A DNA stretch of 64,000 nucleotides from positions 124,001-188,000 of the forward strand of contig NZ_QZCS01000007.1 of NCBI RefSeq assembly GCF_003594915.1. The letters run 5' to 3'. The translations under genes and the position numbers were made by a program. Within the stretch, counting starts at the first letter, position 1; each line of letters starts with the position of its first letter. The notes under the pieces are model-generated. The model was not told where the DNA came from. It searched no databases and saw only the letters and a list, made by a program, of their open reading frames with translations. This stretch comes from Enterobacter chuandaensis. GTDB taxonomy: Bacteria; Pseudomonadota; Gammaproteobacteria; Enterobacterales; Enterobacteriaceae. Positions 33,204 through 42,873 of the stretch are shown here, piece after piece.

Positions 33204-33959
33204 GTGGCTGTTCATTTGCTTATCGTCGACGCGCTTAATTTGATTCGCCGGATCCATGCGGTACAAGGCACGCCCTGTAAGGACACCTGCCTGCACGCGC
33301 TGGAGCAGCTTATCCGCCACAGCGAGCCCACCCACGCGGTCGCGGTATTTGATGACGAAGCCCGCAACACGGGCTGGCGACACCAGCGCCTGCCGGACTA
33401 CAAGGCCGGACGCGCACCGATGCCGGACGATCTGCATGCCGAAATGCCCGCCCTGCGTGCCGCCTTTGAGCAGCGCGGCGTTCCCTGCTGGGGCGCACAC
33501 GGCAATGAAGCTGACGATCTGGCCGCGACGCTTGCGGTAAAGGTGGCCAGCGCAGGACACCAGGCGACGATCGTTTCAACCGACAAAGGCTACTGCCAGC
33601 TTCTCTCCCCCACGATCCGCATTCGCGATTATTTCCAGAAACGCTGGCTCGATGCCCCCTTCATCGCCAGCGAGTTCGGCGTCTCACCAGACCAACTGCC
33701 TGACTACTGGGGTCTGGCGGGAATCAGCAGTTCTAAGGTTCCGGGAGTTGCAGGCATCGGGCCAAAGAGCGCCGCGCAGCTGCTGACTGATTTTCAGAGC
33801 CTGGAAGGAATTTACGCCCGTCTGGATGAGGTGCCGGAAAAGTGGCGCAAGAAGCTGGAGGCGCATAAAGAGATGGCGTTTATCTGCCGGGAAATCGCAA
33901 CGCTGCAGACGGATTTACAGCTGGACGGGAATTTGCAGCAGTTAAGGTTAGAGCGTTAA
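33204..33959 (+). CDS. xni: Flap endonuclease Xni (ExoIX)
   Basis: The 251-residue protein is a homologue of the 5'-nuclease domain of DNA polymerase I. Acidic metal-binding motifs [21 protein letters not shown] and [10 protein letters not shown], and the helix-hairpin-helix [13 protein letters not shown], are visible. Like E. coli Xni it is short (251). The start is GTG at 33204 behind AAGGGAG. It converges on rlmM across a G+C-rich inverted repeat. Confidence 0.96.
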   Translation: MAVHLLIVDALNLIRRIHAVQGTPCKDTCLHALEQLIRHSEPTHAVAVFDDEARNTGWRHQRLPDYKAGRAPMPDDLHAEMPALRAAFEQRGVPCWGAHGNEADDLAATLAVKVASAGHQATIVSTDKGYCQLLSPTIRIRDYFQKRWLDAPFIASEFGVSPDQLPDYWGLAGISSSKVPGVAGIGPKSAAQLLTDFQSLEGIYARLDEVPEKWRKKLEAHKEMAFICREIATLQTDLQLDGNLQQLRLER

Positions 33960-33962
33960 GAT

Positions 33963-34059
33963 CCCCCTCACCCCGGCCCTCTCCCCAAAGGGGCGAGGGG
34001 GAATAGACCGCACGGAGCAGTCCCCTCTCCCCTTTGGGGAGAGGGTTAGGTTGAGGGGA
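33963..34059. repeat. G+C-rich long inverted repeat between convergent xni and rlmM
   Basis: Arms CCCCTCACCCCGGCCCTCTC and its imperfect complement (GAGAGGGTTAGGTTGAGGGG) enclose two smaller hairpins of the CCCTCTCCCC / GGGGCGAGGG kind. The whole gap can fold into one long structure and probably stops both convergent transcripts. A related short hairpin is found at 59748-59771. Confidence 0.8.
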
Positions 34060-35160
34060 CTATCGCTCGTCGCGACGCCCGCCTACAGCCGCCCACCAGC
34101 GACGAATGTGTACCGTCACCTCTTCGCGGTCGTGATACAGCTGACGCGCCTGGATCTCCACGTTGATACCGTGTTCATCCATCTGCTCCTGAATGTAGGC
34201 CAGGTTCTGAGAAACCTCCTCGTAGCGCTTTTTCATCGGCAGCTTGAGGTTGAAAATGGTTTCACGACACCAGCCATTCACCAGCCAGGAGGCCATCAGC
34301 GCGGCCACTTTAGCCGGTTTCTCGACCATGTCGCACACCATCCAGGAGATGTTGTTACGGTTCGGACGATAGCGGAAGCCGTCTTCACGCAGCCAGGTGA
34401 CCTGGCCGGTATCCATCAGGCTTTGCGCCATCGGGCCGTTATCCACAGACGACACCCACATGTTGCGTTTCACCAGCTGATAGGTCCAGCCGCCCGGACA
34501 CGCGCCAAGGTCGACGGCATACATGCCGTTAGCCAGTCGCTCGTCCCACTCGTCCGCAGGGATAAAGACGTGAAACGCCTCCTCCAGCTTCAGGGTTGAA
34601 CGGCTCGGCGCATCCGCCGGGAAGCGCAAACGCGGGATGCCCATAAAGAATGGAGAGTTGTTGTTGGTGTATGAATAGCCTGCGTAGCAGCAGCCCGGCG
34701 CGATAAAGAAGATATGCACCACCGGACGCTTCGGCGTTTCGTAGTTCGTCAGTACACCCGCATCTCGCAGCGCTGCGCGCAGCGGCACGGTAAATTTGCG
34801 ACAGAACTTCATCAGCTCTTTGCTTTCATTGGTATCGGCAACCTCAACGCGCAGGTCGCCGCCCTTCTCCACCACGCCCTGCAGCATGCCGACAATCGGC
34901 GTGATGCGGTCTTCCGGCGGAAGATCTTTCAGCAGCTCACCCACGACAAACATCTGACGCGCGAAGATAAGCGAGCTGAACGGCAGCTCGCGTGCCAGCT
35001 TGTCTGCGTCTTCTGGCTGATAGCACTCGAATACCACATAGCCCGCGTTCTCTTTAACGCGGGCAAAGCCGAAGACTTCGCGCTTCGCCGCTTTATCGGT
35101 AATTTCCGCGGCGCACTCTTTCTCAAACCCCGGGCGACAATATAAAACAACCTTATTCAT
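34060..35160 (-). CDS. rlmM: 23S rRNA (cytidine(2498)-2'-O)-methyltransferase
   Basis: The 366-residue enzyme methylates the 2'-OH of C2498 of 23S rRNA. The N-terminal THUMP-like region is followed by a Rossmann methyltransferase domain with the SAM motif [14 protein letters not shown] and the catalytic Lys in [11 protein letters not shown]. The start [11 protein letters not shown] matches E. coli RlmM (366); it overlaps the last 8 bases of ygdD, so the pair is coupled. Confidence 0.96.
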   Translation of the reverse strand: MNKVVLYCRPGFEKECAAEITDKAAKREVFGFARVKENAGYVVFECYQPEDADKLARELPFSSLIFARQMFVVGELLKDLPPEDRITPIVGMLQGVVEKGGDLRVEVADTNESKELMKFCRKFTVPLRAALRDAGVLTNYETPKRPVVHIFFIAPGCCYAGYSYTNNNSPFFMGIPRLRFPADAPSRSTLKLEEAFHVFIPADEWDERLANGMYAVDLGACPGGWTYQLVKRNMWVSSVDNGPMAQSLMDTGQVTWLREDGFRYRPNRNNISWMVCDMVEKPAKVAALMASWLVNGWCRETIFNLKLPMKKRYEEVSQNLAYIQEQMDEHGINVEIQARQLYHDREEVTVHIRRWWAAVGGRRDER

Positions 35161-35548
35161 GAACAACGCCCTTGCGTTTCAGACGGATGGCTCCGATAAA
35201 CATTAATACCCACCCCGCCAGGAAGCTGACGCCGCCGACAGGTGTAACAAACGCCCACAGGCGCAGATGCGAGAGTGCCAGGCAGTACAGGCTACCGCTG
35301 AACAGCACGGTACCCAGCGCCATAAACACGCTGCTCCAGTAAAACCAGATGCTAATCCGACGCTGCATCGCCACCGCCAGACCAAAAATAGCCAGCGTGT
35401 GGAACGCCTGATATTCAAGACCGGTCTGGATCCAGCCCATCTCGACAGCGCCCAACGACTTGCTTAAAACGTGCGCGCCAAAGGCGCCCAGTGCAACAAA
35501 AATAAAGCCACTCACCGCGGCAAAAATCAGCATGAATCGGCTGGTCAT
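35153..35548 (-). CDS. ygdD: DUF423 family inner-membrane protein YgdD
   Basis: The 131-residue protein has four predicted membrane helices and starts [28 protein letters not shown]. It equals E. coli YgdD in length. I rejected a longer start at 35584 with no family support. The function is unknown. It lies between gcvA and rlmM in the same orientation and overlaps the rlmM start. Confidence 0.94.
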   Translation of the reverse strand: MTSRFMLIFAAVSGFIFVALGAFGAHVLSKSLGAVEMGWIQTGLEYQAFHTLAIFGLAVAMQRRISIWFYWSSVFMALGTVLFSGSLYCLALSHLRLWAFVTPVGGVSFLAGWVLMFIGAIRLKRKGVVHE

Positions 35549-35587
35549 GTTTAAGTCCTGAATTAATGCGTGCCCGGCACACAAACG

Positions 35588-36505
35588 TTATTGTTCATAC
35601 CTGAAGCGGAATTTTTCTTGCTCGCTTGCCGCTTTCGCCAGTATCCACTGCCGGAAGGCGGCTATTTTACCCAGTTCTGCCTGACTGTCATGACAAACCA
35701 GATAAAACGCATTCTTGCTGACCAGTACATCATTAAAAGGGCAAACCAGACGGCCTGCCTCAATTTCGGACTGCGCCATCACGTTGTTTGCCAACGCCAC
35801 GCCCTGTCCGTGTATGGCAGCCTGTAGCACCATCGCACTGTGGCTAAAAATGGGGCCCTGCTGCACGTTTATATGACTAAGACCTAATTGACGGGTATAA
35901 GTTTGCCAGTCACGGCGAGAGGCATCATGTAAAAGCGTATGCTGCGCCAGGTCAGCGGGTGTTTTCAGCGCCTTGTCGCCCGTTAAAAGCAACGGAGAAC
36001 AGACCGGAAGCAGATATTCTGCGTATAATTTTTCAACACGCAAGCCCGGCCAGTTGCCGCGACCATAAAAAATGGCGACATCCACATCATCAGCCAGCTT
36101 GTCTTCCTGACGATCCACCGCCTGGATTCGAACGTCGATCCCCGGATAAGCTGAGTTAAAGCTTGAGAGTCTTGGCACCAGCCATTGAATGGCAAAACTG
36201 GGCAATAAACTGACAGTCAGGGCACCTTTTGCACTGCGGGCCTGCAGCTTACGCGTCGCTTCCGTGAGCTGGGAAAAAATCTCTTTAATATCCTGAAAGT
36301 AGCTCTGCCCCTCTTCGGTCAACAGCAAGGAACGATTGCGTCGGCGGAACAGCTTAAGGCCCAGGAAATCCTCCAGAGACTTGATTTGGTGACTTACTGC
36401 GGCCTGTGTCACAAAAAGCTCATCTGCCGCACGAGTGAAGCTCAGGTGACGTGCTGCTGCATCAAAAACGCGTAATGCGTTAAGGGGTGGCAATCGCTTT
36501 GACAT
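35588..36505 (-). CDS. gcvA: LysR-type regulator of the glycine cleavage system
   Basis: The 305-residue LysR-type protein has an N-terminal winged HTH (residues about 5-63, LSFTRAADELFVTQAAVSHQ) and a substrate-binding effector domain. It is the orthologue of E. coli GcvA (305), which represses or activates gcvTHP with GcvR and glycine, and activates the divergent gcvB. The same divergent gcvB arrangement is present here. Confidence 0.97.
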   Translation of the reverse strand: MSKRLPPLNALRVFDAAARHLSFTRAADELFVTQAAVSHQIKSLEDFLGLKLFRRRNRSLLLTEEGQSYFQDIKEIFSQLTEATRKLQARSAKGALTVSLLPSFAIQWLVPRLSSFNSAYPGIDVRIQAVDRQEDKLADDVDVAIFYGRGNWPGLRVEKLYAEYLLPVCSPLLLTGDKALKTPADLAQHTLLHDASRRDWQTYTRQLGLSHINVQQGPIFSHSAMVLQAAIHGQGVALANNVMAQSEIEAGRLVCPFNDVLVSKNAFYLVCHDSQAELGKIAAFRQWILAKAASEQEKFRFRYEQ

Positions 36506-36598
36506 GGTTATCTGGCTTAGATGTTAACGGAATTTAACAAACAGGAAACAACGTTTAACCTATTAGTTTTTTTTATCTGAGCCATTATAATTTGTCCG

Positions 36599-36627
36599 TT
36601 GAGGAACTACCAGCAAATACCTATAGT
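36599..36627 (+). promoter_or_regulatory. gcvB promoter
   Basis: A -35 box TTGAGG (36599-36604) and a -10 box TATAGT (36622-36627) are 17 bp apart, and the inferred start of GcvB is 7 bp after the -10 box. The rest of the 128-bp gap toward gcvA is where GcvA is expected to bind. Confidence 0.8.
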
Positions 36628-36633
36628 GGCGGC

Positions 36634-36840
36634 ACTTCCTGAGCCGGAACGAAGAGCTTTTTTCGGAATGCGTGTTCTGAAGGGCTTTTGGCTTACGGTT
36701 GTGATGTTGTGTTGTTGTGTTTGCAATTGGTCTGCGATTCAGACCACGGTAGCAACGCTACCAATTTTTCACTTCCTGTACATTTACCCTGTCTGTCCAT
36801 AGTGATTAATGTAGCACCGCCAATTTGCGGTGCTTTTTTT
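36634..36840 (+). ncRNA. gcvB: GcvB small RNA
   Basis: The 207-nt transcript starts ACTTCCTGAGCCGGAACG and matches E. coli GcvB closely. It is an Hfq-dependent RNA that represses many amino acid and peptide transporter mRNAs. The G/U-rich R1 seed region lies at 36698-36723 with the repeated TGTTGT pattern. The 3' end is a strong terminator, AGCACCGCC-AATT-GCGGTGCT and T8 (36812-36841). It is divergent from gcvA and convergent with ygdI. Confidence 0.96.
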
Positions 36841-36854
36841 TCGCCTGCGATCGA

Positions 36855-37082
36855 TTAATGCTCGATCTCTTTCATCTCTTTCACGTCCGTGCGGTTGATC
36901 TGCTGCTTGTTCCCGTTAGCATCTTTGTACGAAATCATCCCGGTATCGTTATCGGTTGTCGGTTTCCCTTCCGAAACGATAGAACGACCATCGTTGGTGT
37001 GCATCACGTAGTTGTTACCAGAACAGGCGCTCAGGGCAAAAGTAAACGCACAGGCAGAAATGATTGCAGCTGTCTTATTCAT
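36855..37082 (-). CDS. ygdI: YgdI/YgdR family small lipoprotein
   Basis: The 75-residue precursor has a signal peptide and lipobox LSAC with the lipidated Cys at residue 20, followed by a short DUF903 domain (NYVMHTNDGRSIVSEGKP, KQQINRTDVKEM). It equals E. coli YgdI in length. Its role in the envelope is not known. It converges on gcvB with 14 bp between them. Confidence 0.95.
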   Translation of the reverse strand: MNKTAAIISACAFTFALSACSGNNYVMHTNDGRSIVSEGKPTTDNDTGMISYKDANGNKQQINRTDVKEMKEIEH

Positions 37083-37274
37083 GATTATTCTCCTTTAGCA
37101 ATTAATGCTATTCAAACCTCGATTTATAACAGGCTAAAACATCCGCCTAACACTATTCAGCATAACCTGCTTTTTCGAGGTCGCCAGGATAAGCAGACGA
37201 ATCTGATAGATATCAACCTCCTTGCCCTGCCGATGAAATTGCGCGACGATTTCATTATCGACATGAGGAATTCC

Positions 37275-38480
37275 ATGAACGCATTCAGTCCTGCGCAGTT
37301 TCGCGCACAGTTTCCGGCGCTGGCCGATGCCGGTGTTTACCTTGATAGCGCCGCCACGGCCCTGAAGCCCCAGGCGGTAATCGAAGCCACGCAGCAGTTC
37401 TACAGCCTGAGTGCAGGCAACGTACATCGCAGCCAGTTTGCCGAAGCGCAGCGCCTGACCGCGCGCTATGAAGCCGCACGGGATCAGGTTGCACGCCTGA
37501 TCAATGCCGAAAGCGGGAAAAATATCGTCTGGACGCGCGGTACGACCGAAGCGATTAACATGGTAGCTCAGTGCTATGCGCGCCCGTTGCTGCAGCCGGG
37601 GGACGAGATTATCGTCAGCGAAGCAGAGCACCACGCTAACCTGGTGCCGTGGCTGATGGTGGCTGAGCAAACGGGAGCGCGCGTTGTTAAACTCCCGTTG
37701 AGTGCAGACTTCCTGCCCGACGTGGCCCGTCTTCCTGAGCTGATTACGTCGCGCAGCCGCATTCTGGCGCTGGGGCAGATGTCCAACGTTACCGGTGGCT
37801 GCCCGGATCTGGCTCGCGCCATTGAAATTGCTCATGCCAGCGGCGTGGTGGTGATGGTCGATGGTGCTCAGGGCGTGGTTCATTTCCCCGCTGATGTGCA
37901 GGCGCTGGATATCGACTTCTACGCCTTCTCCGGGCACAAACTCTACGGGCCAACCGGGATTGGTGCACTGTACGGTAAACCGGAACTGCTGGCCAAAATG
38001 ACGCCGTGGCTCGGCGGCGGCAAAATGATTACCGAAGTGTCGTTCGATGGCTTCAAAACGCAGGAGCTGCCTTACCGTCTGGAAGCCGGCACGCCGAACG
38101 TGGCCGGAGTCATCGGCCTGAGTGCCGCACTTGAATGGCTGGCGGAAACGGACGTGGTTCAGGCGGAAAGCTGGAGCCGGGGGCTGGCGACGCTGGCTGA
38201 GGAAGAACTGAAAAAGCGTCCGGGTTTCCGATCGTTCCGCGTTCAGGATTCCAGCCTGCTCGCCTTTGATTTTGCTGGCGTGCATCACAGCGATATGGTG
38301 ACGCTGCTGGCCGGGTACGGCATTGCCCTGCGCGCCGGACAGCACTGCGCCCAGCCGCTGCTGGCGGCGCTCGGCGTAAGCGGAACCCTGCGCGCCTCGT
38401 TTGCGCCGTATAATACCCAAAGCGATGTCGACGCGCTGGTTAGCGCCGTTGACCGCGCCCTTGAAATACTGGTGGATTAA
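37275..38480 (+). CDS. csdA: Cysteine desulfurase CsdA
   Basis: The 401-residue PLP enzyme removes sulfur or selenium from cysteine or selenocysteine. The PLP lysine is in [11 protein letters not shown] (near 222), and the catalytic Cys near 358 is in [10 protein letters not shown]. The start [12 protein letters not shown] behind GAGGAATTCC matches E. coli CsdA (401); a longer in-frame extension through ygdI is not real. The stop overlaps the csdE start by one base (TAATG). CsdA works with CsdE and TcdA, encoded next. Confidence 0.97.
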   Translation: MNAFSPAQFRAQFPALADAGVYLDSAATALKPQAVIEATQQFYSLSAGNVHRSQFAEAQRLTARYEAARDQVARLINAESGKNIVWTRGTTEAINMVAQCYARPLLQPGDEIIVSEAEHHANLVPWLMVAEQTGARVVKLPLSADFLPDVARLPELITSRSRILALGQMSNVTGGCPDLARAIEIAHASGVVVMVDGAQGVVHFPADVQALDIDFYAFSGHKLYGPTGIGALYGKPELLAKMTPWLGGGKMITEVSFDGFKTQELPYRLEAGTPNVAGVIGLSAALEWLAETDVVQAESWSRGLATLAEEELKKRPGFRSFRVQDSSLLAFDFAGVHHSDMVTLLAGYGIALRAGQHCAQPLLAALGVSGTLRASFAPYNTQSDVDALVSAVDRALEILVD

Positions 38481-38926
38481 TGACTAGCGCTGCTTTAGCC
38501 GGACATCCGTTTGGCACCGTCATCACTGAAGAGACCTTAAAACAGACCTTCGCCCCGCTCCAGCAGTGGGAAGATAAATATCGGCAGCTGATCCTGCTGG
38601 GTAAACAGCTCCCTGCCCTTTCAGACAACCTCAAAGCGCAGGCGAAAGAGATCGCAGGCTGTGAAAACCGCGTCTGGCTGGGTGTGAGCGCCTCCGGCGA
38701 GAAGCTGCACTTTTTCGGCGACAGCGAAGGACGCATTGTTCGCGGGCTGCTGGCGGTACTGTTAACCGCCATAGAGGGGAAAAGCGCGGCGGAGCTGCTG
38801 GCACACTCGCCGCTGGCGCTGTTCGACGAGCTGGGGCTGCGCGCGCAGCTTAGCGCCTCGCGCGGCCAGGGCCTGATCGCGCTCAGCGACGCGGTGCTGG
38901 ACGCAGCCCGTCAGGCTCAGGCCTGA
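38480..38926 (+). CDS. csdE: Cysteine desulfurase sulfur acceptor CsdE
   Basis: The 148-residue SufE-like protein takes the persulfide from CsdA. The acceptor Cys is in [11 protein letters not shown] near residue 61. Length matches E. coli CsdE (147). It is coupled to csdA by a one-base overlap and its 3' end overlaps the convergent tcdA by 10 bp. Confidence 0.96.
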   Translation: MTSAALAGHPFGTVITEETLKQTFAPLQQWEDKYRQLILLGKQLPALSDNLKAQAKEIAGCENRVWLGVSASGEKLHFFGDSEGRIVRGLLAVLLTAIEGKSAAELLAHSPLALFDELGLRAQLSASRGQGLIALSDAVLDAARQAQA

Positions 38927-39723
38927 CGTTCCGCCTTCGCCATCATCTTCTTCAGGGCGTGAGAGACCGCCACAAAGCCAAAGGAGGCGGTCACCATGGT
39001 GGCCGCACCAAAGCCTGAGGCACAATCCATTCTCTTTGGACCTTCCGCCGTGCTTTTCATCGCACAGACTGAACCATCCGCCTGCGGGTAGACCAGCGCT
39101 TCAGTTGAGAACACGCAGTCGACGCCCAGCTTGCCCTTACTGTTCTTCACCACGTTGAAGTCGCTTTTCAGGCGTTCACGCAGCTTGGCCGCCAGCGGAT
39201 CCTGAATGGTTTTCGCCAGATCGGCCACCTGGATCTGCGTCGGATCGATTTGTCCGCCCGCCCCGCCCGTCGTGACCAGCGGTACCTTGTAGCGACGACA
39301 GTACGCGATCAGCGCCGCTTTTGGCCGCACGCTGTCGATAGCGTCAATCACGTAGCTGTAGCCTTTGCTCATGTATTCCGCGACGTTATCTGCCGTCACA
39401 AAGTCGTCGATCACCGTCACCCGACACTCCGGGTTGATGAGGCGAATACGTTCTGCCATCACCTCTGACTTCGCCAGGCCGACGTTATCGCGCAGGGCAT
39501 GGATTTGACGGTTGGTGTTGGTGACGCAAACGTCATCCATATCAATCAGCGTAATCGCGCCAATACCGGTTCTCGCCAGCGCTTCCGCCGCCCAGGAGCC
39601 GACACCGCCAATGCCCACCACGCAGACGTGCGCATCCGCAAACAGCTGCAGGGCTTTTTCACCATAGAGACGTGCCGTGCCGCCAAAACGCTGGCGCCAG
39701 GCATCGCTGATTACCACAGACAT
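38917..39723 (-). CDS. tcdA: tRNA threonylcarbamoyladenosine dehydratase (ct6A synthesis)
   Basis: The 268-residue E1-like protein (formerly CsdL) uses ATP to cyclise t6A37 to ct6A in ANN-decoding tRNAs. The nucleotide-binding motif [13 protein letters not shown] and the [13 protein letters not shown] region are visible. Its length equals E. coli TcdA. It is convergent with csdE and shares the last 10 bases. In E. coli it works with CsdA-CsdE, which are adjacent here. Confidence 0.97.
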   Translation of the reverse strand: MSVVISDAWRQRFGGTARLYGEKALQLFADAHVCVVGIGGVGSWAAEALARTGIGAITLIDMDDVCVTNTNRQIHALRDNVGLAKSEVMAERIRLINPECRVTVIDDFVTADNVAEYMSKGYSYVIDAIDSVRPKAALIAYCRRYKVPLVTTGGAGGQIDPTQIQVADLAKTIQDPLAAKLRERLKSDFNVVKNSKGKLGVDCVFSTEALVYPQADGSVCAMKSTAEGPKRMDCASGFGAATMVTASFGFVAVSHALKKMMAKAERQA

Positions 39724-39737
39724 AAAACCTCAGATGT

Positions 39738-39764
39738 AAAAAGGGTGAGGTTTTCCTCACCCTG
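39738..39764 (-). terminator. mltA terminator
   Basis: AGGGTGAGG and CCTCACCCT pair around TTTT. On the minus strand a run of five T follows (39738-39742 complement), so it ends mltA just before the tcdA start. Confidence 0.75.
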
Positions 39765-39798
39765 AACAGTAATCCGTATTGCACTCAGAATACCACAA

Positions 39799-40896
39799 TC
39801 AGCCGCTGAATACGCTTCCGGTACCCGGTGCCGCCTTCAGCACCCATACGCGTCCGTAGTGGTTATACCAGCCTGCACGGTGGCCCGCATCCGGACCAAT
39901 GCCCTGATAGATATCAAAGTGCTGGCCTTTAATTGCTCCGCCCACATCCAGCGCTACCATCAGACGCAGCTCATACTGGCCGTTGAACTTGCCGTTGTTG
40001 TCGAGAAGAGGGACTTCCGCCAGCAGCGTGGTGCCCGCAGGAATGATAGAGCGATCGGATGCCACCGACGCGCGGCCAATCAGCGGTACGGCGCTCGCCC
40101 CTTTTACCGGGGCAAAGTTTTGCGGCTTGAAGAAGACGAAAGACGGGTTCTGCTCAAGAAGCTCACGCACTTCGGCTTCGCTGTGCTTTTCGCCCCACTC
40201 GCGGATCGCCTGCATCGACATATCTTCTTTTTTCACTTCGCCGCGGTCGATCAGCACCTTACCGATGCTGCGGTAGGCATGGCCGTTTTTCCCGGCATAG
40301 CTGAAGAAGTTGAGCGGCGAGCCGTCGCCAAAATCAATATAGCCGCTGCCCTGCACGTCCATGATGAAGTTATCCATCAGAGAGTTGCTGTAGGCCAGGA
40401 CGTAGCTTTCGCTTAGCGCACCGGCGTAGATCTCGGCGCGAGACGGCAGGCGACCGCGTTTTGGCGGCATACGGTAGATAGGATACTGGAATTCGCCCTG
40501 ACGCGTGTGTCGCGCCTGAATCACGGGCGTGTAGTAGCCGGTGAACTGGACGTTGCCGTAGTTATCCGCCCCTTCCATCTGCCAGGCATCAATACCAAAC
40601 TGGCGCATGTTGCGCGTATCGCCGCCCGCCTTCAGCCAGTCCTGTACCGCGCTATAAACATTGTTCTGCGAGCTATACAGACGCGGCGACGCGTTGCGGA
40701 TCTGGTAGACCTGCTCGGAGAAATCACCGGCGTTGATCGGCGCGCCAACGGCGTCAGGCTGATTAACTAACGAGAAAGGCTGGGATAACTTCCCGTCTTT
40801 ATACTGCTGACCGCGATCGGTCGGTTTGGAAGAACAGGCCGCAAGAATCGCTACCATTGCGCCCGTCATCAGATACTTCGCCCAACGTCCTTTCAT
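39799..40896 (-). CDS. mltA: Membrane-bound lytic murein transglycosylase A
   Basis: The 365-residue outer-membrane lipoprotein cleaves peptidoglycan to 1,6-anhydro muropeptides. It has a lipobox LAAC (lipidated Cys near 21), the MltA-specific barrel (VPLIGRASVASD), and a 3D-type catalytic end with Asp in VALDVGGAIKGQHFDIY. Length equals E. coli MltA. It lies between tcdA and the tRNA cluster. Confidence 0.97.
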   Translation of the reverse strand: MKGRWAKYLMTGAMVAILAACSSKPTDRGQQYKDGKLSQPFSLVNQPDAVGAPINAGDFSEQVYQIRNASPRLYSSQNNVYSAVQDWLKAGGDTRNMRQFGIDAWQMEGADNYGNVQFTGYYTPVIQARHTRQGEFQYPIYRMPPKRGRLPSRAEIYAGALSESYVLAYSNSLMDNFIMDVQGSGYIDFGDGSPLNFFSYAGKNGHAYRSIGKVLIDRGEVKKEDMSMQAIREWGEKHSEAEVRELLEQNPSFVFFKPQNFAPVKGASAVPLIGRASVASDRSIIPAGTTLLAEVPLLDNNGKFNGQYELRLMVALDVGGAIKGQHFDIYQGIGPDAGHRAGWYNHYGRVWVLKAAPGTGSVFSG

Positions 40897-41064
40897 TATA
40901 TCTCGTCTTTAAGTTGCCCATTTCCGCGTGATGAAGATAACAAACCGACAAAGCGAATGAAATGCGATCGCATGCCCTTTGGCAAATTCTGAGCAAAAAA
41001 TAGTCCAAATGTCGCAATGCCGTTCAATTTACATACAAAGTTAATGATTTATGTGAAAAAGGGG

Positions 41065-41092
41065 TTGCATCACAAACCTATCCGAGTATAGT
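41065..41092 (+). promoter_or_regulatory. Promoter of the initiator tRNA operon
   Basis: TTGCAT (41065-41070) and TATAGT (41087-41092) are spaced by 16 bp. A G+C-rich discriminator (GCGC) follows at once, a trait of promoters inhibited by ppGpp. It lies 14 bp upstream of the first tRNA. Confidence 0.8.
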
Positions 41093-41105
41093 GCGCTTCC
41101 ACGGA

Positions 41106-41182
<77 letters not shown>

Positions 41183-41226
41183 ATTAAAATTTGATGAAGT
41201 ATCTTCTACAACTGTAGAAAGACGGA

Positions 41227-41303
<77 letters not shown>

Positions 41304-41320
41304 ACACTTCTGAACACAAT

Positions 41321-41346
41321 AAACACCCTTAAGGGTGTTTTTTTGT
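41321..41346 (+). terminator. Initiator tRNA operon terminator
   Basis: AAACACCCTT and AAGGGTGTTT form a 10-bp palindromic stem followed by TTTT, directly after the second tRNA. Confidence 0.9.
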
Positions 41347-41365
41347 ATCTGCCGTTTGTGAATTT

Positions 41366-41384
41366 GCCGGGCATTCCACCCGGC
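41366..41384 (-). terminator. Possible amiC terminator
   Basis: GCCGGG and CCCGGC pair around a 7-base loop 8 bp past the amiC stop on the minus strand. The following bases AAATTC are not a clear T-run, so it may be weak. Confidence 0.4.
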
Positions 41385-41392
41385 TAAAAGAC

Positions 41393-42646
41393 CTACCCGC
41401 GTCGCGCCAGCGTCGCCCCGTCGGAGAAATACGCCCGAATCCCCGCCAGAATCGACTCCGCAACCTCCTGCTGGAATTTAGCAGTCTTGAGCTTACGCTC
41501 TTCTTCCACGTTACTGATAAACGCGGTTTCCACCAGAATGGACGGAATATCCGGTGCCTTCAGTACCGCAAACCCGGCCTGCTCAACGCTGTTTTTGTGC
41601 AGCTTATTGATGTTCCCCAGCTTGCCCAGCACCGCTTTACCAAACTTCAGGCTGTCGTTAATGGTCAGGGACTGCACCATGTCAAACATAGTGTGGTCAA
41701 CGTAGCGGTCGCCGCTTTTGCTCACGCCACCGATCAAATCCGAGGCGTTCTGGGTGTCCGCAAGGTATCGCGCCGCGGTACTGGTCGCACCTTTGGTGGA
41801 AAGCGCAAACACCGACGAGCCGCTTGGCTGGCGGCTGGTAAAGGCATCCGCATGAATAGAGACGAACAGATCGGCGCGCTGCTTCTGCGCTTTCGCCACC
41901 CTGACCTTCAGCGGGATAAAGACATCCTCATTGCGCGTCATGTAGGCGCGCATATTGCCCTCTTTATCAATTAACGCCTTCAGACGACGGGCAATTTGCA
42001 GCACCACGTCTTTTTCACGCGTATGGTATTTCCCCACCGCACCGGAGTCTTCGCCGCCGTGGCCGGGATCGAGCATGATCACAATCGGACGATCGCGCCC
42101 TGCTTTCCCCGGCTGCGGGCCGCTTTGCGCAGGCGGCACCTGACGCTGAAGATCGCCTTTGTTGTAATCCTCCAGCAGGGCGAGAAGCGGATCCTGAATA
42201 TCCGTCGCATTGGCCGGGTAGAGATCCATCACCAGACGCTCTTTAAACGTTGCAACGGGCGCCAGGGCGAACAGCTGCGGCTTAACGTTCTGCTTCAGCT
42301 CAAACACCATGCGCACGGTTTGCGGATCAAACTGGCCGACGCGCGCCGATTTAATAAACGGATCGTCACCGCGGATCTGCGCCGCCATGCCTTTAAGCAC
42401 GGAGTTGAGGTTCACCCCTTCGAGATCCACCACCACGCGTTCAGGGTTGCTGAGGGCAAATTGCTTATATTTCAGCACGCGGTTGGACTCGACCGTTACG
42501 CGCGTATAGGTCGACGACGGCCAGACGCGCACCGCCACCACCTGACTCGTGGCGGCAAGACCGACCTGGCTGACGCTAAGCAACCACATTGCCCCGGCCC
42601 CTTTTAACAAACGGCGGCGGCTTATTGCTGAATTGGATCCCGACAT
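41393..42646 (-). CDS. amiC: N-acetylmuramoyl-L-alanine amidase AmiC
   Basis: The 417-residue periplasmic amidase removes the stem peptide from peptidoglycan at the division septum, with NlpD as activator in E. coli. The N terminus has a twin-arginine signal ([10 protein letters not shown]), then an AMIN septal-targeting domain (about 40-135), and a zinc-dependent amidase_3 domain (about 190-410) with [21 protein letters not shown] and ETAFISN. The start [12 protein letters not shown] behind GGGAGAAG was chosen; a 28-residue longer form has no family support. Confidence 0.97.
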   Translation of the reverse strand: MSGSNSAISRRRLLKGAGAMWLLSVSQVGLAATSQVVAVRVWPSSTYTRVTVESNRVLKYKQFALSNPERVVVDLEGVNLNSVLKGMAAQIRGDDPFIKSARVGQFDPQTVRMVFELKQNVKPQLFALAPVATFKERLVMDLYPANATDIQDPLLALLEDYNKGDLQRQVPPAQSGPQPGKAGRDRPIVIMLDPGHGGEDSGAVGKYHTREKDVVLQIARRLKALIDKEGNMRAYMTRNEDVFIPLKVRVAKAQKQRADLFVSIHADAFTSRQPSGSSVFALSTKGATSTAARYLADTQNASDLIGGVSKSGDRYVDHTMFDMVQSLTINDSLKFGKAVLGKLGNINKLHKNSVEQAGFAVLKAPDIPSILVETAFISNVEEERKLKTAKFQQEVAESILAGIRAYFSDGATLARRG

Positions 42647-42822
42647 GCTTCTCCCGAGCAAGAAAACGAACTGATATACAAAATGGTCAGATTGACCGAA
42701 AACTTTAACGAATGACGCATAAACTGTCATCTATAAAAGGGTAAACAATCATACGTTAACGCACGGATTACTTATTAATTTCTGTAGGACGCAGAAAATT
42801 TGCACTTGCACACGCGCCCACA

Positions 42823-42861
42823 ATCGAATAAAAATACAGAAATTACGAATAAACATTCATT
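42823..42861 (+). promoter_or_regulatory. Tandem ARG boxes in the argA promoter
   Basis: Two 18-bp ARG boxes are separated by exactly 3 bp: ATCGAATAAAAATACAGA (42823-42840) and TACGAATAAACATTCATT (42844-42861). The consensus is TNTGAATWWWWATTCANW, and the pair with 3-bp spacing is the classical ArgR-binding arrangement. A -35-like TTGCAC (42806-42811) lies just before, so bound ArgR would cover the -10 area. Confidence 0.85.
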
Positions 42862-42873
42862 AAGGGTTGTGCC

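Noticed and set aside
33963..34059. Inverted repeat as an insertion-sequence end or CRISPR-like repeat
   Set aside because: No transposase, no target duplication and no repeat-spacer periodicity.
36599..36802. 67-codon open frame over gcvB
   Set aside because: Coincides with the GcvB small RNA; composition follows the G/U-rich seed region.
36825..37274. 150-codon N-terminal extension of CsdA
   Set aside because: It would run antisense through ygdI; the family start at 37275 has a good Shine-Dalgarno.
37134..38420. Open frame of 428 codons opposite csdA
   Set aside because: Antisense to a well-conserved enzyme, Arg/His/Gln-rich composition, no domain.
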